This document shows positions 1 to 11,392 of a DNA stretch of 64,000 bases, one piece after another. The number at the start of each line of letters is the position of its first letter. Positions within the stretch are counted from its first letter, which is position 1. A program made the translations under genes and the position numbers. The notes under the pieces were generated by a model, which saw only the letters and a list, made by a program, of their open reading frames with translations, ran no database searches and had not been told where the DNA came from. The stretch comes from Scolanthus callimorphus. Lineage: Eukaryota; Cnidaria; Anthozoa; Actiniaria; Edwardsiidae. Where the stretch lies: contig CM066918.1 in the NCBI GenBank assembly GCA_033964015.1, positions 23,705,387 through 23,769,386 on the forward strand. Reading direction: 5' to 3'.

Positions 1-85
1 CTGATGGAAATTTTTAATTTTTGGTCCCTATATTATCAATATCCAGCCCCCTCTTTCTGAAATTCCTGGATCCGCCCCTGCCTTT
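1..85 (-). repeat. MITE end, hAT-like (CAGGGGCGGATCC family)
   Basis: The reverse complement begins with the terminal motif caggggcggatccaggaa and then a block also seen at 8305-8370; related ends occur near 34310, 57146 and 59115. The CAGGGGCGGATCCAG-like end is typical of hAT-type non-autonomous elements, from general knowledge. The copy is cut by the window edge. Confidence 0.5.
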
Positions 86-317
86 GCTTGCTCTTATTTA
101 GAAGATGAATTAGGTATAGAAATCTCGAAATAACCATCTACAAACCGAGATTTATACTTGATCTACAGAATTTCATCAAAAATATTGCATTACATTCCCT
201 AAATCAGTCGATAGGAATGGATGTTTTCTCCGACTCAGTATGTTGACTGACGAAAAAGGCAGCTGACTGAGTCTCTTTAGTGCTGTTAAGGTCACACTGA
301 CATACAAATGTACCACT

Positions 318-441
318 GAACTCCTCTTCCAAAACAGGAGCTAACAATCTTTCTCCCTCTCTCTCACTGGATCACTAACATAGAATCAACTCCCCTTTAA
401 AAACAGGAGTTAAAGATCTCTCTCCCTCCCTCTCATTGGAT
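318..441. repeat. Imperfect tandem duplication before arylsulfatase exon
   Basis: Two ~65-bp units share an aaacaggag core, a pyrimidine run and ctctca(c/t)tggat. The second unit runs into the coding exon, so this looks like a duplicated intron-exon junction, which makes the true acceptor hard to place. Confidence 0.5.
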
Positions 442-1492
442 GGTTACAATGTATGGGAGACCATATCTACAGGTGCACCATCTCCAAGGCAAGAAATACT
501 CTTGAACATGGACTTCCCAGAGAATGATACAGCAGAGCAAGAGATTGCAGGGGCCCCGCCCTGTCACATACCAGGAAAGGGGGTAGCCCTGCGGTCTGGG
601 AACATGAAGTTGATGTTGAATGTACCTAAGTGTGGCTGGTTCAAGCCTCCTGAGATGGGGGGCAAGGGGATCAAGGAAAAAAGATTGATGAGTTCTGCTG
701 AGGTGAGCTACAGTATCATTAATAGACTAACAAGAGACAAATGATATACACAGACAGATTAGTTGTTCCTTGACAATGACAAGCATCAAAATTGGTCTCT
801 ACTGGCAAATTTAAACTATTCTTTTAAGCACCAATGTATCTGTCAAATAATCCATAATCCTTTCCAGACTAAATCCTTACAACCCAAACTCCCACCACTT
901 CAAATATGTCTGTGACATGATACACCCACAACACAAACTATTATCATGTTAAGCTTCTAATGTTTAGATTATTAGTCTACTTTACATTTCTTGTTTTTGA
1001 GAAAATTCCGGTACCAATAAGTTTGAGCCTGGTATTCAAAATTTGCTAGAAATGTAATAGAAGGTTTTGAAACTCTTTGAAGTACAGCACTTTTGTCATT
1101 GGTGGCAGGTTCTTTTTGGTTAAAGGAAACAGAAAGATCTAGACAAATAGATCTAGATAGATCTAGACAAATATGTCTAGACAGATCAAACATTCAGATA
1201 GATTATACACAAAGAGGCTGGAATCCATTTCATTAAAATTCATTTTTTGTTTTTGCTTTAGAAGAGAGTCAAGGTTGCACTGTACAACATTACTGCTGAC
1301 CCAGAGGAACGGCATGACTTGAGTGCATCAAATCAAGCTATTGTAGCGAGATTATGTAAACGGGTCAGTTATTACATGAACAATAATAATATACCATCAG
1401 GCAAGAGCCCTCCAAATGCCAACAAACTGGCTTATGAAACAGCTAAGAAGAAAGGCTACTGGGGGCCATGGAAAAGCACAGAGGAGGACTGA
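436..1492 (+). CDS. Arylsulfatase (ARSB/ARSI/ARSJ type), last two coding exons
   Basis: Coding exons are about 436-702 and 1262-1492 (stop TGA 1490-1492). The donor after 702 (GAG|gtgagc) and the acceptor at 1261 (tttgctttag) join in phase 0. The first exon has DGYNVWETISTGAPSPR, matching the DGxxVWxxISxGxxSPR segment of arylsulfatase B/I/J, then an ALRSGNMKL-like strand and CGWFKPPE. The second exon has NITADPEERHDLS, the family's conserved C-terminal ADPxExxDLS motif, and ends near WGPWK. Family role: hydrolysis of sulfate esters of glycosaminoglycans in lysosome or secretory route. The N-terminal two thirds, including the formylglycine site, would lie left of the window. The 5' border of the first exon is uncertain, because no clean AG is seen just before the conserved stretch and a ~65-bp duplicated pyrimidine-rich block precedes it. 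Confidence 0.85.
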
Positions 1493-3810
1493 GGAAAGCT
1501 TATGAGTAACAATCAATATGACCATGACCATAGGGCTGGCCCTACAAGCAGTAACTGCATATTGCATGTCAGAAGTGTTGAGTGATTGCTGCTAATGATG
1601 TGCAGAACAGCACAGCCTATGGAAAAGGAAAGGACGAGACACATTTCATACACTTTCATTTTTCTTAAAATCAAAGGCAAGCAAACAGCAATGTGTTTCT
1701 GGATCCCTTTCATTTCATACACTTTCTAGTATTCCCCTTTCTTCTTGTGAGCTGCTCTCAAAAGTCATATTAGTCTCCTCCCCAAGTCTATTATAAGAAA
1801 CAAAATGGTTCCGATGTGACTCAAAACATTGGTAGTATTTCACTCAAAAAATGATGATGATAAAAAATTGTAAATGACTGTGTGTGTATGCTCCCTAATA
1901 ATACTATTTTATAGTGAGTTACATGAGTCCCCAAGGTCAGCTTCATGCTTCTGGGACCAATGCAGTAATGAGAAATATTGTTGAAATAAGAATCCAATAG
2001 GATTGTAGATCATACAGGATCCTATAAAATCCTAGATTTTTGACCAGGGTTGAGCCTGAGTTATTACTTCATTGGCATTTATGTACCACTCAGTCTAGAG
2101 GCAATTCAAATTACATTAAGACATGATTCCTCTCATAGGAATGAATATAATTATTATACCAGATATGGTTGGAATTCAAATACAAACATCGTTGCCCTCA
2201 AGAAAAGCTGGTAAGATACTTACGGTGTAAAAATGTTGGCCATACGATTCCAACTGAAAAAGAAAAGTAATTAAACAACACATAAATACCATGAAATAAA
2301 TGTCAATGTGTGATTTAAAAAAAACACCCATCACAGGGGAAATTTCCAAGTGACCCCACCCCTATGGAATTTCAAAATGAAAAATAATCCTCGAATGAGG
2401 GGCTGCCTACAGGGAAATAATAATAATCATCATGGTCAAAATGCTGTGGACTCACGGCACCAGGCGAGTGAATCCACAACAAAGTCCACACCACACAAAA
2501 CCTCTGGAAATTTGTTTTTTACCATGACAAAATGCCAAATGATATAATTACGATCATTTTCCATTGCAAATAGCATGCGCATTCAAACAGTTTCCCTGTG
2601 TTGTTCAGTCGCACATGCACGCTAATGCGAGCAGAGTGGTATGGACTCTTTGTTCCCACTGCAAATCAGCCAATCGTTTTGTGAGAAAGCTAACCGTTAT
2701 GGTAAAAATGTATATTTTCCTGGACTGTATAATTCAAGTAATAATCCTCCATATCCCATTATGGAGGTCATTGGAAATTCAATGGGGTTAGGGGACTCGA
2801 TTCACCTCTTATTTCCAATACAATCACTGTATTTTACACTTGGAAATTCCTGGGGGTGGAAGGGTCCCTTAGATTCTTTCTGTGGTGGGGGTATGGATTT
2901 CTTTTCTGGACTTACACAATGAACAAAATTTGTAAAAATTGTAGTACAAATATAATACCTGTTGACTTACCTACAAATCTAAAAATATCTGTAAATATAC
3001 TTGAGGTAAATCTTATAGGAAACAAGACTATGGAAAATAACCAGTGCATCATGCCCTGAAAATGAAATAATTATTGCAAAGTTGTTAATAATTCCTTACA
3101 AATGTGTTTGACAGTACCATCTAGTGACAACTGTAAACAAGTGTTTTAATTAGAGAGCATGACTCAAAGATGAAAAAGAGCTAAATGAGAAAGTACAGTA
3201 CAGGCATTTGACATGGCCAAAAAGACTGAAAGTGTTACTCTAAATTCTCCCCCAACTCAGGCCAGATTTTTCCCTTTCACTAGCAGTTCTGCAGTGCAGT
3301 TCTGTAGTAAAAAATTTCCTTGTGGAATTCCTTCATACCACATCGACATCTGCTTTCTGAAATTCCCTCACTTTCAAGCAGGTTTGCCAAAATAACTGAC
3401 TGAGCTCCAACCTTTCCAGATACTTGGCCATTTGTTGGAGAAAATAAGCGCACTGATCTGGATTTAAGCCATATTTTAATAAGCTGTTGATCAGTACAAA
3501 TGAAACAAACATGCAAGCTCAATTGTTTTGGTTTGGTTTACAGGAACGTACTCGAGCAAGAAAATACACAATGACAGCTGACTTTTTCATATGATTTTGA
3601 CAGCTGCCTTGAAAGGGGGCTGCAAGTGCCACGACAAGTGATTGTGCCAGGTTTAATTCTATTTGTTCCTCCCTCATTTTCTCACAGAAAAATAAAATTC
3701 CACCAGATACTCAGGCTAATGGATTCCTGATAAATATAAGATAATATGAAGTAATATTAATGTGAGGAAGGTCTATTGGGTTATTCTAGGTTGTCCCTGT
3801 TTGAGCTTAC
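1493..3810. other. Interval between arylsulfatase and FAF2-like exons; two candidate microexons
   Basis: No long supported coding exon is visible. Two short minus-strand stretches are flanked by good splice signals: 2224-2253 (30 nt, acceptor TTTTTCAG, donor GTAAGT) and about 3098-3128 (31 nt, acceptor TTGTTTACAG, donor GTAAGG). Either could be a microexon of the FAF2-like gene, but neither matches a recognised segment of FAF2. The rest is AT-rich with no clear repeat. Confidence 0.3.
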
Positions 3811-5075
3811 CATACTGGGTCTGTGTATATCAACACTTTGTTCACTACTGCTGCTACTTGATGTTCTTTCAGCATCGCTTAGTTCTCTGTTAATGGGCAA
3901 ACTTTCAGACTCTGACCCTGAAGAGTCCCTTTGATAAATAGCTTCCCCACCCTCCGCTTCATTAAAGGTGTCTTGAACAGCAGTCTGCATATTGAAAGAT
4001 TAGTATAGTCAGCATTCTCTAACACCCAAAGGAGCCTATCAACAGGACCCACCATCTACTACACCAGGTTGTGTAGCATATGCATATGCACAGGGAGTAG
4101 AAAAGGACTTCTATTTCTAGACTGCAGATTTTGAGTTTAAATGGGTAACTGGTGCTTTCAAAGTTATTATTTTGGGTTGAAGACATACAGTGCGATGACA
4201 GCGCTGATTGCAGATCTGATGAGTAGATAAGGTAACTTGTTGACGGGATACTTAAATAAATTTAGCTCATGGAAGCTTACACTAATGTCTGAGCTGCTGG
4301 ACTTTAAGGTCTTATAGCCCGCGTAGGTGGCCAGGAGCCCGCATGTTAGTGATGGCGGGCAAGGCGGTGTCCTTAAAGGACTGCAGGCACGGATCACTCA
4401 TTGACAAGTTGATCCATTGAATGGTTGAAGACTGACATGTTTTTTTAATTCACTAGTATAGCTATACAAGAGGGGATATTTGCAATCACTTCCACTTAGG
4501 GAATCAAGATTACAAAGTTTCCCACAAAATCTTGGCGAGTATGAACAATTCAACATGTGAGAGCCCAATTAGAAATATAAAAGTTGTTGGTATACATTGA
4601 GATCCCGAGAATTCGGAAGGGATAACAAAATAATGGCCGAATAGGTGGCAACAAGAAACCGAAAGGGCTAAGAACATAATTTCCCTAAAGACAGAGAAGC
4701 AGAACGTCTGCAAACCAGCGGTGCATCGCCACAGCGATCATCCTGAGGTTTGAAGAAAATAAATCCTACTTGCTTTACGCTAAAAGAAATCCTGATTAAT
4801 AAGTCAAATCACTGATAGAGAAGGAACGGAAAACGATACTAAATTAAAAGTTGTTTCCTCACTTCAAGGTTCCAATGATGTTTCTCAAGGACGTCTTTAC
4901 ATTTTTCCACGTCATCAATCCCCGTCACATCCTACAAAAATACACAGGAAATGAGAAAATATATACTTTTGGATGACAAAGGTGGTAAATGAACGTATAT
5001 TTGACGGTGAGTTACCTGAAATTGCGCTAAAATTTCCGTCTGTACCTCGGAGTTACTTTCCTCTGCGGCCGCCAT
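3811..5075 (-). CDS. FAF2: FAF2/UBXD8-like protein, N-terminal UBA exons (partial)
   Basis: Three minus-strand coding exons: 5016-5075 (ATG 5073-5075), 4863-4931 and 3811-3984, all phase 0 with GT-AG sites (donors GTAACT, GTGAGG, GTAAGC). Together they give 101 codons. The first two exons contain FQ|DVTGIDDVEKCKDVLEKH, and the next joins as HWNLE|TAVQDTFNEAEG. This aligns with the UBA domain of human FAF2, FQDLTGIESMDQCRHTLEQH and onward. FAF2 is an ER and lipid-droplet membrane adaptor that brings p97/VCP to ubiquitylated clients. A serine-rich acidic tail follows. The hairpin membrane segment, UAS and UBX domains are not seen, so the gene either continues beyond the arylsulfatase or is a short paralogue or relic. 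The start codon lies inside an AAATGGCGGC-like motif. FAF1 is a less likely alternative. Confidence 0.65.
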
Positions 5076-5309
5076 TTGAATATACCCGTGAACCCTTGCG
5101 ATTTTCGAAAGTGAAACAATAAGCGCGGCCGAAAAGACTAGGGCGAGCACAGGGATCTCACATTTGCAGTGATACGTCTACTGTCATTTATAAATGCGGT
5201 CTCCGTTAATTCTGGGAACTCCAACTTGTAACTTCCAATCGCCGAACTGCGTTTCTGATAACTCGCGGTTCCAAAATTGTTCCTTTTCACCCGGAATCAG
5301 TGGATATCC

Positions 5310-5618
5310 ATTACTGCGGTTTTCATAATTCTGCGAACTCTCGCTATCGATTTCCAACCGTAAAACCGCCTTCTGGCTTCCGTCAATCAAACTCCTGAGT
5401 CTTTTCGTCGTTACTCTTTCTGCTTTTTGATTGGCCAGCCCCTAAGCAGTGCTTAAATGGCTTCCTGTCACGCCAGCAACGGTTACGTGCTGGCCAATCA
5501 AAAAGGACAAAGAGCAACGACGAAAAGACTCGGAAGTTTGATTGACGGAAGCCAGAAGGCGGTTTGACGTTTGGAAATCGTTAGAGAGAGTTCGCAGAAT
5601 TATGAAAATCGCAGTAAT
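5310..5618. repeat. Foldback (inverted-repeat) element, ~0.3 kb
   Basis: Left arm about 5310-5443 and right arm about 5490-5618 are near-perfect reverse complements (for example ttgattggccag against ctggccaatcaa, and cttttcgtcgtt against aacgacgaaaag), around a ~45-bp spacer. No coding content; a MITE-like hairpin. A fragment of the same family lies near 31065. Confidence 0.8.
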
Positions 5619-6474
5619 TATTTCGCGCGTTATTGGCTCCTGAAGAAACTCAGCATATGCGTCGCGCCGCAGATGTTTCTAGGCATAATCGACAATAATT
5701 TTTGATATTTTATTCAACTGATTTGGTGAATACTATTAAAACAACTACTCTCCTCAGGGTCGATGAACAATGATGCTACGCGTCTCTGTATATCCACCAC
5801 TGATTTCATTTCTCCTTCAGGGAATATAGTTGTTGTATAATAGCAGAAATGGGAAGCTGAGCTGATGAAAGCAATACAGTGTGTCTGTCACTCTAATTCA
5901 ATGACACAGTCCAGTTTTAATATCAAATTGCGTTCAATAAGCGTTCGGCCCACTTGTGAGATGGGACTGGTGTTTGAAAATCATTGTCTCACCTGTTGTT
6001 GAGCTAACACGGCCGGGATAACCAAAGGCCGGAGAGAGTTACTAGGGAATATGTCCATTTTGCATCAAAGATGGAGAAGGGGACATTCCTTTTTGTCATT
6101 TTGGGTTGTATATATAGCGTCTCCTCGTCACCAGAAGGTTAGCGCTAGAATTAGATAGTTTTCGCGCAAGACTGAAAAATTACACAAATCTTGTGCACGG
6201 TTTACAAGGAAAGTGAAAAAACGGGGACGTAAAGACAAACACGCGGACGCAACAATTCATATAAGACACAGTGTAAAGAACGGAAAACTCCCTTGATTCT
6301 TGCCTTTTACTATTTTGCGTCTTTATACTGATTGAATTGAAGTAGTCACAAAAAGCGCCGATTTCTCTCGCTAGAGAATCGATGGTCTTCCAACAAGAAT
6401 CTCAAGGAAGGAGACATTGTGCCGTCAGCGGCGAGAGGCGCGACTAAATCATTGGTTTGGCCTTCGGGTATTGT
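5619..6474. other. Non-coding interval
   Basis: No exon, RNA gene or clear repeat structure seen. Searched for the missing first two exons of astacin copy 1 and found none. Confidence 0.4.
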
Positions 6475-8254
6475 AATCCGTGATCAAAACTGGCAATTCT
6501 GCTTTCGGCTTGTTTGCCCTTTCGATTTCCGATTTTCACCTGTTTATTTGAATTTCTAGTTTTTTGTTATCTGAAATCGGAAATATCTGGGACATATTTT
6601 AAGGAAGAGATTTTCAGAAAAAAGGGATATTTTGGTGGAAAAAAATCCGTGACCAAACCTGGCAATTCTCCTTTCGGCTTGTTCGCCCTTTCAATTTCCG
6701 ATTTTCGCCTGTTTATTTGAATTTCTAGTGTTTTCGTTATCTGAAATCGGAAATATCTGGGACTTATTTTAAGGAAGAGATTTTCAGAAAAAAGGGATAT
6801 TTTTTGTTAAAAGGCAGACTCTTTTCAGGTTTTCCGAAAATCGGAAAAAAGTGCCACTTTTTTCAGGTTTTTTTCAAAAAGCTATCTCCAAAATTTCATT
6901 TTTTTTCAATTTCCGAGATTCAGAAAATTACCAATACTTTTTTCAGATTTTTTTCCAAGAAAATTTTAGAAAAAAGTTCAAGCTCTTTTCTTAAACGTGC
7001 AATCATTTTTGCCTATTTTTCCGATTCCTCCGCAAATAGAAATTGATATGTCATGGCAGGTGCGTGACATTCTATTCCAGGGTACCCAGTCTAACATAAC
7101 AACATCCGCGGTATCTCTCCGTTATTACTGTAACTATCGAGGCCTGGAGGTGAGGGCGCTTCAACCTCTGATGACTGGTCCCCGGCAGGAGGGTAGGAGA
7201 ACAGGAGGGGACGCAGTAACCAGATCGTCAAGTACTTTCATCTCTCAACACAGGCAACTCTGATCCCAGCTTGCTAGGCCTGGAGGTGAGGGCGCTTCAG
7301 CCTCTGATGACTGGTCCTCGGCAGGAGGGTCGGAGAACAGGAGGGGACGCAGTAACCAGATCCTCCAGTACTTCCACCTCTCAACAGAGGCAACTCTGAT
7401 CCCAGCTTGCCCAACAGGCACTATAATAGCAGGGATTGTTGAGTTTGCGAGGCCGGCGCGCGAAACGCGTTCCAAATCAGTGATCACGTGAACACTTTTT
7501 GTGCACCACGTGATGAGGTGTTTGGCTTGCTACCGCTTGTTTCTGAAGAGGCTCGAAGAGAATGAAAGAGGATCAGCATAAGCTTACTTTGTTCGGAGTA
7601 ACCCGTATAGACTACTGGCATGTTTTCCGACCGAGAAGCTGATGTGACCTTGGAATAGAATGTCACGCAACTGCCACGACATATCAGTTTCTATTTGCGG
7701 AGGAATCAGAAAAATAGGCAAAAATGATTGCACGTTTAAGAAAAAAGCTTGATCTTTTTTTTAAATTTTCTTGGAAAAAAATCTGAAGAAAGTAGGGGTA
7801 ATTTTCTGAATCTCGGAAATCGAAAAAATGAAATTTTGAAGATAGCTATTTGAAAAAACCCTGAAAATAGTGGCACTTTTTTCCGATTTTCGGAAAACCT
7901 GAAAAAAGATTGCCTTTTTTTCCAAAAACTATCCCTTTTTTCTGAAAATCTCTTCCTTAAAGTAAGTCCCAGATATTTCCGATTTCAGATAACAAAAAAA
8001 CTAGAAATTCAAAAAACAGGCGAAAATCGGAAATTGAAAGGGCAAAAAAGCCGAAAGAAGAATTGCCAGTTTTGGTCACGGATTTTTTTTTCAAAAAAAA
8101 TCCTTTTTTCTGAAAATTTCTTCCTTAAAATAAGTCCCAGATATTTCCGATTTCAGATAACAAAAACACTAGAAATTCAAGTAAACAGGTGAAAATCGGA
8201 AATCGAAAGGGCAAATAAGCCGAAAGCAGAATTGCCAGTTTTGATCACGGATTT
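6475..8254. repeat. Long foldback element with ~600-bp inverted arms
   Basis: Left arm 6475 to about 7082 and right arm about 7647-8254 are reverse complements; both outer ends read aatccgtgatcaaaactgg. The arms are T-rich/A-rich and contain an internal direct repeat (ctggcaattct... near 6490 and 6661). The ~560-bp centre holds a 137-bp tandem duplication and paired CACGTGAT motifs. ORFs inside the arms are low complexity and not credible genes. Confidence 0.85.
7138..7410. repeat. 137-bp tandem duplication in foldback centre
   Basis: Two adjacent copies start with ggcctggaggtgagggcgct and both end with gatcccagcttgc; they differ at a few positions. Confidence 0.85.
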
Positions 8255-8304
8255 ATTGTGTACTACAAGATCGACGAGTCTCTAGGTAAAAACTACGTAA
8301 AGTA

Positions 8305-8370
8305 CAGGGGCGGATCCAATGAATTTCAGAAAGGGGTGGGGCTGGATAGTGATAATACAGGGACCAAAAA
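8305..8370 (+). repeat. MITE relic, hAT-like (CAGGGGCGGATCC family)
   Basis: Begins caggggcggatccaatgaa and runs into ctggatagtgataat and ggaccaaaaat; the reverse complement of the same block opens the window. Confidence 0.55.
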
Positions 8371-8681
8371 TCCACATTTTTGTGAGCTTTCGAATTCGAA
8401 ATCCAGTAACAACTCGGAATCCGGTCTCTGGAATCCGGAATCCAATTTTCTGTTATTGGAAGCCGTTATACAGCTATTAGAATCAGGAATCTTGTCTCTG
8501 AAATCCGGAATCCGTATCGCTCTTGGATTCCCTTACATGTGGCGATTCTTTCTTGGAATAAGAATTCAGTTTACACTGTTAGCTTAGGAAGCTTAGGCGC
8601 TAGACATTGACATTGTGATTAGCAAACCTACGATATGCCCACACTAAGAGGAACGCTATTTTGATTTTGATCCTGTATAGC

Positions 8682-10004
8682 CAGTCCGGTTCATTACCAG
8701 TTTTGGTAATATGTTGTAAACAAACCGCTCGGCCAATCAGATCACAGAACTCTCCCCCTCCCCCACTGTAGTTCCATGTACTTTCAAAACAAAACTGGCA
8801 GCGCTTAATTAAAACGACGGCTATAAAATCGAACAGAACTCACAGAAAATCATCCTCGTTACCCGGGCCTTAGTATTTTGACAGAGAAGTAATGTATTTT
8901 AGTTTGTAAGGCAAGAACAGACCCTTGAAACAAATTAAACGGTCTCGGCTGTTATCATTCGAGCGGGTTTTTGGCATCGCCCCGGGTTGCTTTCACTTCG
9001 CCCTTCACGGCTTTATGTGTCGTCCTATCGAGGAAATTAGCCTCATCTGCAATGGAAAACAGAAGACTAGGTGAACAGAAAACTCCTGGCTATTCAGTAT
9101 CCGTTGTTTCAAGGCTTGGCCGTTGGTCACTGCATGGCGCAGTCGAATCCCTGCCAAACTCGAGTGCCCGGACGGCATATGGCTTTAGGTTTCGTTTGTG
9201 TATTTTGTTTAACGATGCTGAAACCGCGGACTTTCGCTTCGAGTTTAGTTGGTCAGTGCCTTATAACTTTAAAAGGGTACGCCATATTTGTATGGGGTTT
9301 TGTATTTACCCTGTTATAATTTGGGTCATTTGTCGGCTGGTGATAATTAAGCTTATACACGCTAATCCGAGCTCTCGGGTCCATATCAAAACCAAAGACG
9401 ATGGAACTGAACGCAGAAACTCGTTTCCTTGCTGATCTTTGATGAGCTCTTCCCCTTGCCTTTTCCTCTGGTAGTTATTATCGACTTCACGAGACCAGCA
9501 CATATAAATGGCTCGACTTCTGACGTGGCGTTGATACTCGCTTCGAGTACATCTACCGATTGCGAAGAGATTTTGACTTCACATCGCGTGTACCCAACGA
9601 AATCGCGGGTACCCAAGTAATTCTTGTATATATAGGAAGCAAAACTACTATATTTTCACGCCTATGGGTGCATTTTTTGTGAATATGGGTGGAACCTACT
9701 TCAATTCGGCCTTTTCCCTATACGATCAGGCAAAAATTAGTGTAAAAACTTGATAGAGGCAGCAGTAAATCTTCAAATATTTCCGTACTTCGCTCCGATT
9801 TCGTTAGTTTCGCAAGCAATATGGAGTTCCTGTTGCCCTTGTCATGTCTTTCAGGCAAAGGTTCATGGGTAGGGACGTTCTAGAGGAAGAAAAGGTACAT
9901 TTTATGAAGGGTACGCTAATATCAGCTACAGCCGCCATTTTGTCCTATTATGCATGCGTAATGAGCAAAATTGATATTACCAAAACTGGTAATGAACCGG
10001 ACTG
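8682..10004. mobile_element. Complete non-autonomous TIR transposon, 1323 bp, 5-bp TSD
   Basis: The outer 31 bp at 8682-8712 (CAGTCCGGTTCATTACC...) and 9974-10004 are exact reverse complements. The element is flanked by a direct repeat atagc at 8677-8681 and 10005-10009, consistent with a 5-bp target-site duplication. No transposase motif was found; the longest ORF inside (8971-9435) has no recognisable domain. The superfamily is not assignable from these ends alone. The right end stops 13 bp before the exon start of astacin copy 1 at 10018. Confidence 0.9.
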
Positions 10005-11056
10005 ATAGCTACCACAGATCCAGCGGTAGAAGCTATCAAACAATCTATGAAGCTCTGGAGCGAAAAGACGTGTGTTCAGTTTGGGAAAGAGCACTGGAGG
10101 AGGCCTATGTGTCCTTCTATCTCGGTGGCGAGTAAGTAACTGTGAGTAAGTAACTGTGTCTAACACCTTAGCTAAAGGGATGTGTCCCAATAGCAGGTCA
10201 TCTAGGGATCAAGATAAGTGTCCAATCCTTTAACAGGAGGCGGAGGGGGAACATATGGCATAGGATAGTGAGTAACCAGGAGGACCAGCCAAAGATGCAC
10301 TCCTACAATCGGTTGCGTGTTCACTTCCGGATTCTCTGATATACTTACTGAACTATTCTCTGTTTAGAGCCGATTTCAGATGACTTTTGCAAGTAATTGG
10401 TAATCACTTTGGTACTCGCTTCTACAGTTTTTATTCAGAACTGGTGTGTTCACTTTGGGATTGGTTTCACTACAGCCATGAGAAATTTGATCTATGGTGT
10501 TGTGTCATAATTTCTGGAGGGTTACGCAAAACTCTTTTTTGTTAAGGTGTTCATCCAGCATCGGGCGTCAAGGATACAAACAGTTCATCTCCCTCGGGCC
10601 TCACTGTTGGCAGACGGGAGTGGTAGCTCATGTCATTGGTAAGTTACTCAGGGAAAACAACGGTACTTCATAGATATTCAGTTCAGGGGGTACCCGACCG
10701 AGACCCAACACCTTTTCGATTTTTTTGTGCAGACCTCTGAGTGGATTCTTGTCCATTTCAGGTCACGCCCTTGGTCTGTACCATGAACAATCTCGACCTG
10801 ACCGAGATGACTATGTGACAATACAATGGGACAACATCATTGACGGTGAGTTAATTAATTTACACAACGCACAACGTAACGTAGTTTCTGAAACGTAATT
10901 CAATTACTAAAGACGCGGTCTGACAGGAGTCCAACAAAGAAGCCTCCATCTACTCCACTAGCTCTATCCATGTGTACAGTACATCGCGCAATGCAATGGC
11001 GGCGTTGATTTGCACCACGGCATTTCCTATGCCAAACCCAGTCTATTTATTCATAT

Positions 11057-11163
11057 AGAGCAGATTTCGTATGCTGTAAATACGGAATGAAATAAAATAG
11101 TCGCGGTACGGCACATCTTTGTCGCGGCACTTTTTCACATTCATATGAAATCTGCTCTATTTC
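11057..11163. repeat. MITE, AGAGCRGATTTCA family, intron of copy 1
   Basis: Ends tatagagcagatttcgtatg and catatgaaatctgctctat are inverted; the same ends occur at 16496, 32437 and 40993. Confidence 0.7.
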
Positions 11164-11315
11164 AAGGGCGGTTTACCGTGAGTAGACGGTGTCACTCAGG
11201 AAACGACTGACACTGCATGAGAGACAACGGAGCTATGCCATTCACGTGCATTCATATCATCCATTATGATGATGATGTTGTAGACGATGACTATTATGGT
11301 AGTCATTGATTGCTA

Positions 11316-11392
11316 TTACCATTGTCATTGTCATTGTCATTGTCATTGTCATTGTCATCGTCATTGTGTTTGTCAATGCCATTGCCATTGTC
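11316..11392. repeat. TCATTG hexamer microsatellite
   Basis: About a dozen copies of cattgt with small variants, in an intron of astacin copy 1. Confidence 0.8.

Noticed and set aside
4167..4397. 76-codon minus-strand ORF between FAF2-like exons
   Set aside because: No splice support or family match, and the flanking exons join in phase without it.
6804..7046. Phe/Lys-rich ORFs
   Set aside because: Low-complexity translation of the T-rich foldback arm.
8971..9435. 154-codon ORF inside the TIR element
   Set aside because: No transposase motif or recognisable domain; the hydrophobic stretch looks fortuitous.
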